Shown piece after piece: positions 22,714 through 39,728 of a stretch of 64,000 bases of DNA. Location: assembly GCA_015956445.1 (NCBI GenBank), contig WIUZ02000023.1:248001-312000 (forward strand), read 5' to 3'. The stretch is from Thelephora terrestris. Taxonomy: Eukaryota > Basidiomycota > Agaricomycetes > Thelephorales > Thelephoraceae. The notes under the pieces are model-generated. The model did no database searches and was not told the DNA's origin. It saw only the letters and a list, made by a program, of their open reading frames with translations. Made by a program: the position numbers and the translations under genes. The number at the start of each line of letters is the position of its first letter. Positions within the stretch are counted from its first letter, which is position 1.

Positions 22714-24239
22714 TTAGGCATCGATAGAGCTTGAAGGCGTGATTTGGTACCGAATCTCTGGTTGAAAGGATCCTTTCGAGACATGGATAAGTCTGGTGAG
22801 GATCATGTCTTCAAAGCAGATAGGGTAGGGGGTCCCGGCAACCTGAATGCCAAATTAGCACAGGTCGATTTAATTTCACAACCGAATTACTCTCAGTTCT
22901 TCCAGATAAGCCTTGATGCGCTTTGCGGTGTAATCCGCTAACCGTTTCTTTGTGATTCGCCCCTTTTCCCTCTTATAATTCGAGGTTGTAATATGGTGAT
23001 CGTTTTTATTACACGGGATTTGAATACAGACAAACACCGTAGACGTACCTGTTTTGCCTCTCCGCTTGCCTTGTATGGGCCCTCAAACTGATTGAACTGC
23101 ATAAGTAACTACGACGGTCGCCGTCGCAGAGAGCACATACATTTATTCTGCAGGAGATAGAACTCCCAACCTTTCCATCCGTGAACATGGGCAGGTCGCG
23201 GTCGTCAGGACCGGGGAAATATGCGTCCATGGCCTGGGTCAATTTCATTCCGTCCACGCCTCCGACCGTGAAAACGATGTCGGGGAGCTTGTCCCACTTC
23301 TGCTTACACGCGACTTCGTAATTTTTCTGTCGCACTATACGGAGCTCGGAGGGTCCAGGCGGGGACGAAGGGGTTGACTACAAATGACCGGGCTGTGAGT
23401 CGCGATTCCTGACTGGGTCTGAGTTTGGAATGCACACCGGAATTGATCTTCCAATTTGTTGATCGTGATGCTGCGACCGGCTGTGCTTGCCTTTGCGTGG
23501 CTTGTCCTGGGAATCCTGTCGCTTCCTTTTCTTTGGATTACAGGGTGCGACATTGTGGGTTACGGAGGGCGGTGACCCCTTGGGCAGCGTGATCGTTCCC
23601 CCGTTTTCCACCCTGCCAGGGGGACTAAAAACCGGAGGATCTCCAGCTCCCAAAGGATCACCCTCATGGGCGACTGTAGGCCTAGCCCATGCTGTATTAT
23701 CCGGCGGCTGGATGGACCCCATGAATAGTGGGTATGCGCGGTTTAAACCAGGAAACTCTGGCGATATAGGCTCATGGTTACTGTTCAGTGTCGCGCTCGA
23801 GCTTGAGGGATACCCTATACTATCATACGGGCCGCTGCACGGTAGAGAGGCGTGGGGGTGTAACGCTGAAGGGAGTTGCGTGGTGTCCTGATTGAGGGGA
23901 AAGTTCGTCTCCGTTCTGTAACGGTTGGATTCTGCTGTCAGTGCGATGTAGAAAGGATCCGAGTCCTACGAACTCGTTAGTCGATCATCAGGCTGGGCGT
24001 GGAGGCGGACGTACATGCGGCGACAGAATTGGGTCTGGAGTGAGATATTGCGGTATGTTGGCCAAATCTGGCGCTTCGGTGACGGCCTCCTCTCTATCAT
24101 GAAATGCCTCCTGACCGGCTGCAACAAAATCGCTAAAACTGACATCTTGACCTCCTGCTGCGATAGATTGTTCGCTTGGGTTTGCAGGATCTCCTGTGAG
24201 GGAAGGAGAGGGGGTGAAGTTCTGCAATAGAGGTGTCAT
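22714..24239 (-). CDS. Pro-rich protein with unnamed conserved C-terminal domain
   Basis: Exon 1 runs from ATG 24239 (MTPLLQNFTPSPSLTGDP) and ends at a GTACGT donor near 24013. Exon 2 has a Pro/Ser-rich stretch and a nuclear-type signal (NPKKRKRQDS). An intron near 23390-23340 leads to KNYEVACKQKWDKLPDIVF, TVGGVDGMKLTQAMDAYFPG, FTDGKVGSSISCRIN and FNQFEGPYKASGEAKQ. Later exons give EKGRITKKRLADYTAKRIKA, YLEEL, and after another intron PICFEDMILTRLIHVSKGS, FQPEIRYQI; stop at 22714-22716. The 'SCRI..' block followed by 'ITK' and the 'FED..L.RL.HVSKGS.QP' block is shared with the convergent neighbour. From memory such proteins recur in agaricomycete genomes without a named function. The NLS suggests a nuclear location; beyond that I cannot say. 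Confidence 0.6.
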
Positions 24240-25444
24240 CGGTGTGTCTTGCACAAGAAGAGAGCAGGCACACAGTTTGGTACGTGGGAATATATCCTTC
24301 TGCTCGTAGCACTGCACAGAGATCATGAAACCAAATCTCTAGCGAATCGGGAGTATTCATGTTTGCAAGAATCCGAACGAAAGGCCAAGACCGGACACCT
24401 CACGCAAGGTCAGTTTGAGCTGGCCTTTTGCTAGGGCCTTGGGAAAGGGTATGCGCGTCGTGGTGGCCGTGGTGGGGAAGCAAGCGATTCCGGGCTTTGA
24501 ATAAATAGTAAAGGCAAGCAGTCTTCAGAAAACAAAAATCAGCTCGCCTCCCGGGAAAATCCCGTGTTTTTAAAACTCTGGACTCAGCAAAAGGAAAAAA
24601 CGAACATACCAGAAACGTACGTAAGAGATCTCGAGAGCAACGATGTGGTCAAGTCCATTATCGGGCAAAGGGCTCTGCAAAGATGATGCCTACCCACGTT
24701 GGGAACGTTGCGGAGCATAAGCATTGCAAGAAATTCTTGGAGAGTGGTAAATGCGCAGTCAGCTGTGCTGTGGGGAATCAAAAAAACGATTCCGAAGGAA
24801 AGATCGATGCACGCACACCGTAAATCGTCAAGCGAGATTGCCGAGCAACATTAGGGGACTTACAAAGCGCAACCATGGTAGATCGGTTGTGGGGGTAAAG
24901 GTCGCCGTATCATTCCTTGTGGTTGGAGGGAAAGGACTGCAGCAAAAGGGAGCCCGCTCGACGATGTAAAAGGTCTCAGGTGTCATTGTTGACAGCAATT
25001 CATCATGGGCGTTCTGTGGGTGTCATAACCCCCATTAATTAGCTCCAATTCAACGGTTCATATCCCGGATATCGCTTGCTTTTCGCTGTCATTGCCAAAA
25101 TAGAGGGCCTCAGGGACTCAAGCACCCCTAAGTTCGGGTCCGACGGGGGAGGGGAACAGGCAGTTTTGTGGGGGTGGGTGGCTGGACGGTGGGAAAGGAT
25201 TCCAAGAAACATCAGAAACGGGAAACGTATCTTCGGGGAGCGTCCCCCCAACAGCAGTCCCCCCCCTCAAATCCTCCTCCGAATTCGCTCTGAATTCGAG
25301 GCTGGATTCCAGACTAATCCCGGATCGGTTTGATCCATTCCTCTCCTGGTATCCGCGGGGAAGGTCCTATGCTCACGTCTCCGCGTTGGCACTATATATG
25401 CACATGCCTCGCCCCATTCCCATGTTCTCTCCCCCACCACCGTC
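24240..25444. other. intergenic; promoter of the SDR gene at its right end
   Basis: No coding region seen. A TATA-like CTATATATGC at about 25391-25400 lies roughly 50 bp before the ATG of the dehydrogenase, followed by a C/T-rich tract, which is a typical fungal core promoter layout. Confidence 0.4.
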
Positions 25445-26702
25445 ATGACCACCATTCTCGACGACCAGCTGTACTCGCACAGCGACAGACTTGCAGGGAA
25501 AGTAGTGCTGATAACCGGTGAGTTTTCTTCGCTTGCATGTCCTCCCGTCCCCCGTGATTGGAGCTGAAATCTCGTGATGGTCAAGGTGGGGGAGCAGGAA
25601 TCGGAAGGGAGACGGCCCTACAGTGTGCCAAGTTCAGGTAAGATGCCTCCTGTCGGAAGTGAATCAACCTCCCCATCCGCGTTCCGCGTGCAGAGCCAAA
25701 CTCGTGCTGGGCGATATCAACGAATCTACAGCACAAAGTGTGGCCGCACAGATCAAAGACGATGGCGGGTAGGTTCAACATCCGCCGACTATGGGGTTCG
25801 AATTCTGACAAGAGCAACAGCGAGGCCATCGGATTACGCTGTGATGTCACCTCGTGGGAAGACCAACTAAATCTCTTCCAGACTGCATTCGACGCCTTTG
25901 GCCCCGCTGACGTTGTGGTATGCTTGGTATCTCAGGTTTTATGCGCTCATGGTTGTCGGTCGTTTGTAGGTCGCTAATGCTGGGATAAACGAGACCGGTG
26001 ACTACACCACGCCAAAGGTCAAGGATGGGAAGCTAGAGAAACCGACGATGACCACTATCGACGTGAACCTGATGGGCACAGCATACAGTGAGGAGAACGA
26101 ACTCATTAACAGTCCAAGCGACAACCACTTATCTGCATATATCCCAGCTACGCACCTAGCTACCCACTTCTTACAGCTCGATAGAAAGCAGGACAATGTG
26201 TTGAAATCCATAGTAGTGCTGGGCTCGATGGGTAGGTTCCTGCGTCGTTTCCACTCCCACGTCCCTAAAGTTCAGAACAGCTTCTTGGAAACCCGCCGCC
26301 ACGGGTCCGATGTACTCTGCGACAAAGTGTGGGGTATTGGGGATGACTCGATCGTTGGCCTACCCGTTGGAGCAGAAGAACATCCGGGTGGCCGTCGTCC
26401 ATCCGTTCTTCACAGGTTCGCGGCTCGCGTGCTTCCATAATCTCTCTCTCGTCTTACAGAGGTTAACAGACACCGCCCTGTTGGATACCACAAACAGGGT
26501 GCTAGCGGCAGGTCTTGCCTTTGTCCCGATCGAGCGGGTCGGTGGGACCATCATATTGGCCGCTACGGACCGCGATATGTCGACGACGGGAGCTGCGTGG
26601 GTCTTACCCGACGGCGGCCCGCTTTTGCGGCTCGAAAGCGAGGCCATCAAAGGTGGGGTATACGATATCCTCACGAACCGCGCTATGCAGTTCGAAGCGT
26701 AA
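25445..26702 (+). CDS. short-chain dehydrogenase/reductase (NAD(P)-dependent)
   Basis: Classical SDR reading MTTILDDQLYSHSDRLAGK, VVLITGGGAGIGRETALQ (TGxxxGxG cofactor motif split by intron 1), an acidic GDIN after strand 2, DVTSWEDQ, and VVVANAGIN (NAG motif). Further on come IVVLGSMASW (catalytic Ser), PMYSATKCGVLGMTRSLAY (YxxxK) and VHPFFTDTALLD. About 275-290 residues, the normal size. Seven short introns are needed; for example, the one after FFT uses a downstream acceptor (..TTAACAG) that restores DTALLD. A glycine-type, uncharged position ends strand 2 less clearly than the Asp in GDIN, so NAD(H) preference is likely. The layout and the PFFTDT ending resemble 15-hydroxyprostaglandin-dehydrogenase-like SDRs. 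The substrate is not predictable. Confidence 0.85.
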
Positions 26703-27909
26703 GGATTTCCGCTGCTACCAGTGAGGGTCGTATCTTTTCTCACGCAGGGAATCAGGAACGTTTCACGTCTGAAGGTCGTGGCTAGCTTATGGGCCGTGTT
26801 TCGGTCAAAGGTTTCCCTCACCATGATGGCTGTGCCTGCGGCTGTGATCTTATCGCTGGTCTACACGAGCACCCGTCTATGATAAACTGCCGTGGTTTAT
26901 GACGAAGTTGTGTCTAGTGTTTTGAAGCATGTAAACGTATTTTATCTTGGGACAATTCGAACGTTGACATCATTGCGACTATCAATATCAAATATGACCC
27001 CGAGTAGGGTAACGAATTAGGTAGGCCACGGAACGTGAAAAAACCGCAAAGTTCCTGATGGTACGCAGCACGAGCGGCCTGTCTGCAGAGGGTAAGAATC
27101 TGAGATGGATCGAGCCAACAACCAAGTGCTAGGTCCGAGATATATCCGCGAATCATTATGCACCACCATTCCAATCTCAGTGGAGTTTTCGCCCATCCTC
27201 GCATTGAACTGAGCACGGCGCGGCTCAACTTAAAAGCTCGTTGAAGCGGGCGGTCCACGATAATGCGTTGTATCCTCGATGGGCATCGGTGATGGTGATC
27301 CACAACTCGACCGCGACTCTGCCGTCGGCCTGAAAAAACAAACGCCGCCCCTAAGCAAGCCCAGGATGGACGATGACCCCATCCACTTTACGCGTGACCT
27401 GACCCATACAGGATCTCCAACGAGCGAAGGTTTCTGATTCTATGGCCACGCATAATTAGGCGGAGCTCTCACCCTTCCTGTGTGGAATGAGCAAGGCATG
27501 GCGCCGCCAAGTCCCAAACTCGTCGATCGTTCAATTTCAATCACCGCGCGTAGGTGTTCCAGGCCAACGAGGGAACGGAGCAGCGAGCAGGCTCCTACCC
27601 AACCGTCAGTGAACAAACGAATCCGACGGCGTGAGGCAGGGCCTGTGCGGTAGCTAGAAAACTTTCCGTTTTTGCTTAGACTCCGAGGCCTTGCAAGGGA
27701 AGACAAAAAAGGAAACTCGGGCCGGTGAAATCCCGGTGCCCCATCGAGCGGGAGATACCCTATTACCCTCCGCGTCTTCCGTGCCAACTAGGTCTATCTG
27801 GTTGGGAGAAAGCGCGCGCTGACCATCAGTTTGTCCAGTCCTCCCCCGATCTCGTTCCCTCGATTACTCGCCATCAGATCCTCCCTCACCTTGATCAGAG
27901 GCCCACAAC
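26703..27909. other. intergenic; nothing seen
   Basis: No convincing coding region. An antisense 154-codon frame overlaps the end of the SDR gene and is a shadow. C/T-rich DNA precedes the next ATG. Confidence 0.4.
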
Positions 27910-32360
<4,451 letters not shown>

Positions 32361-32769
32361 GGTGATTGAAACGCCCGAAGTTGTAACAACCCCAGAATTG
32401 TTTTAATTGCCACTGAGCTGGTAGGGAACTTCACTCGGATCCTCTCGTGGCGGCTTTAGGCATTGAACCAACCCCGCTCTGAGTAAGGGAACAGGATGGC
32501 ATGCATTACGTTGGCCGTATATTAGGACGCTGTGTTCCTCACGGTGTAGTCATTTAGCGCTGCGCGTGTCGGGAGAGCCTTAGACTGTACGACTGTGGTC
32601 ATTTTTGTGGCACTGAACTGTCTCCATGTTCTGATATTTCGAACTTGTATTTACCTTGAACTCCTGCGTTTGAGTCAAAGATCTCGTGTTTTCAAGTTTC
32701 CGGGTGGCCCTTCACCTTGAACTCAAAATCAGATCGGATCGACATCGTTTGCTGCGTCTCACCATCAAC
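32361..32769. other. intergenic; promoter of the NLR gene
   Basis: 409 bp with no coding frame that I can support. It should hold the promoter of the following gene. Confidence 0.4.
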
Positions 32770-35700
32770 ATGAAGAAACTAATACCCAACAAAAAGCCTA
32801 AGAAATCGCTCGGATACCCTGCGAAGCATCTTTTGTTGGGAATTTCAACTAACATCGCCGTCGGTCCGCTCGACTTCCGAGCAGCACTGGATATCGACCC
32901 CAAAGGTGAGCGGAGTTGCCTTACTATGAATCCGAGCTGATCGACCCGGTTCCACTAGACGAGAACAACCCCGAGCCTTCACGGATCGAATTCGTCGGGA
33001 GGGAAAGTGAAGCCCACAAACCCCCCACACCAGGATCCTCGACCGTGGTAGCGATCCCCGATATCGAACAAGGGGCCCGTCTTATGAGTGAGTCCCACCA
33101 ATCCTCGTCATATCGGCAAACGTTCACCTAGATCTCGGTGTCTTTGCCCTTCAGCAGGAAACGTCGGTCATATAATACGGGAAGCTGGACCAGACATGGC
33201 ATCGGAGGGTATGCGCTGATATCCTTGTGCTATTCGTATGCTCTAAGCACCTATCGGTTCCAGAGCAAAGCCGCAAGGACACAGTGCTCGACGCTTCTAT
33301 AAGCCACCCAGATATCGCAAATGAAGGCGTAGTGGGGTTTGGTCCGCTCAAATCTCTCCTTAGAACCATCTCTGATATCTGCACGGATTGCGAAGTCAGC
33401 CCACGATTCCCTGCTTGAAATCTTGCTTTGACTCACCACACCGTAACAGCACGCAACCATCAAGAATGTGGCTGCGAGGCTTCTCTCACGTGTAACCTCA
33501 CTGGATAGACTTTTTGCGACTCCCCCAGGTGACGTGGCGGAGCAGAGGCGCAGAAATAGAGTCATTGAGTATGGTGTGACCCTCCCCCTTCGCGCCCAGT
33601 GCTGACACACCCTTCCAGTGAGCTCAAGGGTATCGAAGGGCAACTACGGTTGTTTTGCGGGGGACTGGAGTTGCAGCGACTCACCGATAACGTTCAATGC
33701 AATGGAGATCTGTTTACGCTCCTCGAAGATCTACAAGACGCAATTTTCCTCTATCAGGTTTGTTCACGACGGGGCGTTCTTTTCGATATTAACAAGGATA
33801 ACAGATGGCACAACAAACAGGGATCGTAGATCGAGGGTTCAAATCGATGGTGGGTTTTCCCAATTACGTCTGGGCCAAGGAAATGACCCCTCTCTGCAGG
33901 ACCCGGGTTAGAGAACCTTCCGCTCCTTCTTTCCCAGTGACGGATCCCTGACGCGCTTCCTTCTGCAGCCGAAGCGGGTACCCTCAACGATTTTCGCTGC
34001 GCTAGACAGGCCGAGTACCGCCATGGCAACCGCAACCGTTGTCTCAAGGGGACCCGCGGTACCATCCTGGACGAGATCGAACTCTGGGCATGCGACTTTC
34101 ACAAAGCTCCTGTTTACTGGCTGAATGGACTCGCTGGAACGGGAAAGAGCACCATTGCTCAGACGATCGCGGAGAGGTTGTTCGCAGAGGGGCGACTCGG
34201 TGCCTCCTTCTTCTGCTCCAGAGATTTCGAAGACCGGAGCAACCTCCGTTTCATCTTCCCAACCCTGGCCGTCCAACTTGCGCGGACATATACCGAATTC
34301 CGGTCGATCTTCGTCACGCTGGTACGGTCGGACCCAGAGGTTGCCCACGAGTCGCTGTATGGCCAGATGAACAGGTTGATTGTTCAGCCCCTCATAGAAT
34401 CCGCGATCTCAACCGTGATCGTGATCGACGCGCTGGACGAATGCAAAGATGACGAACCCGCTTCTGCAATCCTCTCTGTCCTTGGCCAATTCATGGATCA
34501 AATCCCTAACGTCAAGTTCTTTGTCACTGGTCGTCCGGAGCCACGAATTCGAAACGGGTTCCGTCTTCCGCTGTTGGCCAAGGTCACGGATGTGTTTGTC
34601 CTCCACGATGTCGAGCTGGGTCGAGTCAATAGCGACATACGGCTGTTCTATAAACACAACTGCTCAGAAATTAAGCACCGTCGACACGGATTGGACGACT
34701 GGCCAACCGAGGAACAGCTGGACCTGCTGTGTGGACGTGCGGCAGGGCTGTTCATCTATGCAATGGCCACGGTCAGGTTCATTGACCTCAAGAACATGAA
34801 CCCCAGAAAACAACTGGATCGGCTCATACGGTCACAGGAGAGCGGATCCGAGGGGAAGACCAAACTTGGAGCGGGCGCCACCCTCGATTCACTGTACACG
34901 ACAATTCTTCGTGAGGCTTTCGGCGACGACGACCCAGAGAACGATCCCAAGGTCCGGTCGGTTCTTGGTGCTGTGATACTCGCCGCAAACCCTCTTTCTC
35001 CATCCGCCGTCGCTGCAATCCTGGGTCTTGATGTCGCAGACGTCTTTCCTCTCCTGTCATCAGCGCACTCGCTCCTAATTCTCCAGGAGAACGTCGATCA
35101 TCCTGTCCAGCCCTTCCACAAGTCCTTTTCCGACTTCATCGTCGATCCAGCCCGCTGTGCGGATCCAAGGTTCTGCGTCCACCCTCCTGATCAACACACA
35201 GAACTCCTGGTCGGTTGTCTCGAGCTAATGAACCACAAGCTGGAGCGGAACATGTGCAAGCTCCCGGATGGGGTCATCAACACAGAGGTCAAAGACCTGA
35301 AGTGGAGGGCAGAACAACACATCGACAAAGCGTTGGGATACGCCTGTAGATCGTGGCACAAGCACCTCAACGACACGAGACCGACCCAGATACTCAAAAT
35401 CACTCCTGTCTTGAACAAATTCCTGGAGGAAAAGTTTCTGTGCTGGCTAGAAGTACTCAGCGTCCTTGGTGCCGCAAGGGTAGCAGTTGATGCAATGGAA
35501 AGGGCAGAAAAGTGGTCAGATGTATGTTGTATTTCATCTTCTGTTGTTTTCCAAAAGCTTATCGGGCTGGGCCCAGCTCCCGCGGACTCTCGACCTTACC
35601 AGAGATTATTTTCGTTTCGTACTCAAGTTCTTTGGCATCATCAGCACGTCAGCGCCACATGTCTATATCTCAGCGCTTCCCCTATCCCCCCAAACGTCAA

Positions 35701-37541
35701 TTGTACGCAAGCTGTACGAGCAATACGCCTGTCCTTTAACAAGGGTCGTGCAAGGGTTACCGATCTCGTGGGACCCGATTCCTGCGACCAGGTATGATGC
35801 GCATTTTTGGGGGTCAGCCGCATGGTCGCCGTGCAGCAGGTTCATCGCTGTCGTCAAATCTGGAGTGATAGAAATTCTTGATGCGGCAACTCTTGAGCGA
35901 CGTAACGTCTTCCGGTCCCCTAAAGGCGTCCCTTATCGCCCGCTCTGTTTCTCTCCGGACGGTTGCACTCTAACCCAATTCTGCAAAAAGGGGATCAACA
36001 GCTGGGACATTCAGACAGGCGGTCCAGGAGGTTCTGTAGACGTGGACTTCGTTGACTTCCTCTCATCTGCGTATTCTATGGATGGAAGGATACTTGCAGT
36101 TTTGGGTTCTTCATGGCTTGACTTCACCCTCGTTTTCACCATTGTCACCTTTGACCTTCTCCCCTGGACCCACATACGCTCTTATCATGCTCCGGAAGGA
36201 CGCATTGTGCCCCCGATTTGGACTCACCGTGATTGTCTTCGTTTTGCCACTGTACAACCAGGGTCCATCGACATATGGGAAGCCGAATTCACCTCGGTAC
36301 ACACACCAGCAATAATCGGATCTTTTGCTACACCAGACGATATCGCTGATGCAGAGCGGGGACAGTGTCTGTTCCTTCCCGCTCTCTCCCAACTCGCCTT
36401 TGCTGCCCAAGATACAATTTCGATCTGGGACATTCTAGATTCCCGGTTCTCTCTGAACCACAGCCAAATTCCCGTCTCAGCTGGTCTCAAGATGTCGTTC
36501 TCCTCCGATGGTCGCTTCTTTTCAACCAGCGCCGGGCGAAACATCTACGTTTGGAAGAAGTCCCCCTCAAGCTACGTTCTTCATCAAATGGTCACACTCC
36601 CCTCTTTGTACGTGGTAGCCGTTTTATCACCAGACGGAGAAACAATTATTGCTGTCGGCGGCCAGACAATTTACGTATGGCACACCAGAGATCGAATTCA
36701 CCTCCCCGGTGCTTCAGCTTACGAAAGTGGTCGCTCCCACACTCTGGACTTCTCCTCCGAAAATGTATTATCAGCATCCGTGCGCCATCCGGGAACCACG
36801 GTCACAATTCGCGACCTACAGTCTGGTGACCTGTGGTTGGATATTGACGCAAGTATGGAGATTATGTGCCTGAGGGTGACAAGGAGTGCTGTCGCTGTTG
36901 CCGGCGAGGGGAGAGTCATCATTTGGAACATACCAGAGGAACACTGTGTCAGCGCCAGGGCGAGCGTCGAGGACAGCGCTCATACTGCGACGCTCGATCT
37001 CTCAGATCTACAACTATACGGTCCACGTGAAAAATCGATATCCCCTGATCTCAGCCGCATTGCCGTGCTCACGCATACTCCTGAACCGCTGACCCAACGT
37101 CTACAAATCCATGACACATCAACCGGGAGGCGGCTTGCAGACGTCGAACCATTTCCTCAAGCATGCTTGCATATCGACCTGGGTGAACACGAGGTCTGGG
37201 GCGACTTTGGACATGTTATAGAGGGATGGGAAGGCATTGAGGACCGTGAGTCTAAAAATGTTATGGAGGGATGGGAAGTCATTGAGGACCGTGAGTCTGG
37301 CACCACCAAGTTGAAGCCCCTAAGTGGGGATATGAGCCCACAGAAGCTACGCCCTTGGAACTCGCGGTGTGGTTATAAAGTCACACAAGATGGATGGGTG
37401 TTGAGCCCCACCGAGAAGCGACTTCTATGGTTGCCGCATCATTGGAGGTCAGACGATGTGCGGAGGATATGGAGTGGACGATTTCTTGGGTTAAAACAAG
37501 AAGGGCTTCCAGAAGCCGTCATCCTGGAGTTTTTCGAGTGA
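32770..37541 (+). CDS. NACHT-domain STAND NTPase (NLR) with C-terminal beta-propeller
   Basis: Fungal NOD-like receptor, presumed intracellular sensor. The N-terminal part is helical and not assigned (MKKLIPNKKPKKSLGYPAK, IREAGPDMASEEQSRKD, GFGPLKSLLRTISDICTDCE, ELKGIEGQLRLFCGGLELQR). The NACHT region follows: RNRCLKGTRGTILDEIELWA, VYWLNGLAGTGKSTIAQTIA (Walker A at 34127-34150), FFCSRDFEDRSN, TVIVIDALDECKDD (Walker B) and KFFVTGRPEPRI (sensor-like Arg). A winged-helix/ARM-like stretch comes next (LSPSAVAAILGLD, FHKSFSDFIVDP). An intron at about 35519-35578 (acceptor GGGCCCAG) joins KWSD to LPRTLDLTRDYFRFVLKFF. The C-terminal 550 residues form WD-like blades (FSPDG, SWDI, SIDIWE, TISIWDI, FSSDGRFF, IYVWKK, LSPDGETI, VIIWNI). 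About eight short introns in the first third; no frame break seen. Near the C-terminus a 48-51 bp tandem duplication repeats EGWEVIEDRES. Confidence 0.85.
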
Positions 37542-39728
37542 CCCAGTGCGCAGAGTTTTCTCTCTCTCCCATCATGTGCATCTGTTCCCATTTCCCCGCG
37601 ATATTTCACCTTATGCAAATTTTTGTGGCCTTAATATATTTCTTCGTGACCTTTATATCTATTGGTATTCGACCCGTGTGTACTAGTAGACGAGTTGATC
37701 TATTTTGTTTTAGACGCATTTAGATGTATATTACGAGGGGCGGTTACACTCACCCACACCTATCAGCTCTGAACACCAACAAACCTTCCGCCGCCATACG
37801 CGGCCATGAGCCCAAAATATGTGTGCTGTTCAGCTCAGGTCTGATGACATATATCATTACCTACCAACACGGGTTTGATCTTTTCACTGGGGATAGTAAA
37901 GAACATGATATCACGCATCTGGGCCGACGAGACAGGGAGGTTTTTACCCCCTCGAGATGGTTTCCTATGAAGGTAGCAAATTTGTTGCTAGAGGCAGCGA
38001 AATGGCCGAGGGCCTCATGCGGCCGTGCGGGCATCTCGCCTCCAGTTGGATGTGCACATCAACCTCAATGCGGTCAACGTTGAGGGAGCTCGATTGGGGA
38101 AACCGGAGGCAGCACGCTTTGGATTCAGTGAAAATCCGTGGAGCGTGCTTGCAATATGCTGACCGGAAGACCGCAGCGCACGACCAGACGTGGAGGATAA
38201 CCAGAACCTTTGAATGAGTCTGCGACGCAGTGGCAAATGGAAACTTTCAAAACTCGTGGTACGACAACGAGTTGGACGGTGTGTGCTAGACGGGTGTGTA
38301 TCGGTGCATCGCCTTCCTGCATGCTCTGTGCAGGTAGAATTGGTTATTCTTTTGGTCTGTTGGTAGATATTAGGTGTCTCGGGGTGTGTTGAATGATTCT
38401 AAACCAGACGACGACTTTACCAACTGTTGATAACTGTACGAAAATTTGTTAACTAATCGGGACCTGAGGCGAGATTGTCCAACCGTTGGATAAGTTCTCG
38501 CAACCGGGAGGACACAAAACTTTCCAATAACTCCCAGATCGTTAACCAACTTTATCTGCACAATGCTGTGTGTGTTTCTCGATATACCCGTCTAGGAGAG
38601 ATATACGCGCTCATCGACATTGGGCAATTCACGTTCAAGGGGGAGTGGAATTGTAAAACCGGGTGTCTCACGTTCCGGTTTTACGGCAATTTGCACGAGC
38701 CGGGTGGCTCAAGAGGTTCAACGGTTCCGTGTGCAATTGACGAAAACAAAGTCAGGCATGCAATCCAGGACAAAGGCGGGTCGGCAGAGGTGTGTGTTGC
38801 CGCGGACACGACATTCACGGTAGGAAAGTTGCGAGTGGCACTGATACCAGGACATATCTTGGCGAAGTGTACATTCGAAGGCAGAGAGGACATAAGACCC
38901 AGCTCGGTAATGCAAAGACGAAAGACTGAAAGGAAGTCAGGGATGGGGCGGAATCTATAAGTTCGAAGCATACCAGCCTACTCGGCTGAGGTCGCCATTG
39001 TATCGTGCAGGGCGACATTCGGTCGTCTCAATTCTCGACCAAGGCCGGCGGCCCTCTCCGATTCCTCAATTGTGTACGCAGGCTCTTGCAGCTGTTTCAG
39101 TCGACGCTTGTGAACTTTGGCTCTTCGATGTGACCCGAGGGCACTGTCGGTCTCGAAGTACCTGTCAAAGTCCCACATGAGTGTTTGCCCGGAGTACGAG
39201 AGATAGTATGTGCGCACTTGGCGCATTCAACGCAGTAGTGTTGTGCTAGACCGGGCTTCTCCAAGTCCAGAGGCTGGGCTTCCAGTTTGGCCCTATTCTA
39301 TGAACCGCTGTCAACCCAAGCATGTCCCCCGCGCGCATGCGAGAGACGATCGCATACTTTTGGATCCATGTCGATTAACTGGATCTGGTCGAGATCCTTT
39401 GTGCGAGCTCTCGTCCTGGATGCTCTGTGGGTGTCGCGTTGGGCCTTATGTGTTCTTGACCTTCTCAGTCGTCCCATTTCGATTTTGCGTTCGTTTGAAT
39501 CTCAAGTCGATGAAATTTAAATCGCGGAAAACCATGTTTTCCAGATTTGGTAAACAATTCCCAGCACATTCGCCTGAGTTAGGCGCTGAGGACAATAGCT
39601 CTTCCCAGACTCTGACACTTCGGTAACCTCACCCCTTCCTCGCTCCTCTGTAGGCCGGCCTACGATTGACTCCCCCAACTATAACCCCTAATTCCGCCCA
39701 ACTCACCCCAATATTATTTGATGCGATA
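37542..39728. other. 2.2 kb intergenic region with one doubtful ORF
   Basis: The only candidate is an unspliced 161-codon frame at 38475-38960 (plus). Its middle (IYALIDIGQFTFKGEWNCK, TGCLTFRFYGNLHEPGG, EVCVAADTTFTVGKLR) alternates like a beta-sandwich protein and has several Cys. I cannot match it to a family and see no promoter or splice support. The rest, including the C/T-rich stretch before the copper pump, shows no gene. Confidence 0.35.

Noticed and set aside
26360-26824. 154-codon minus frame
   Set aside because: Antisense shadow of the SDR gene, whose motifs fix the plus strand as coding.
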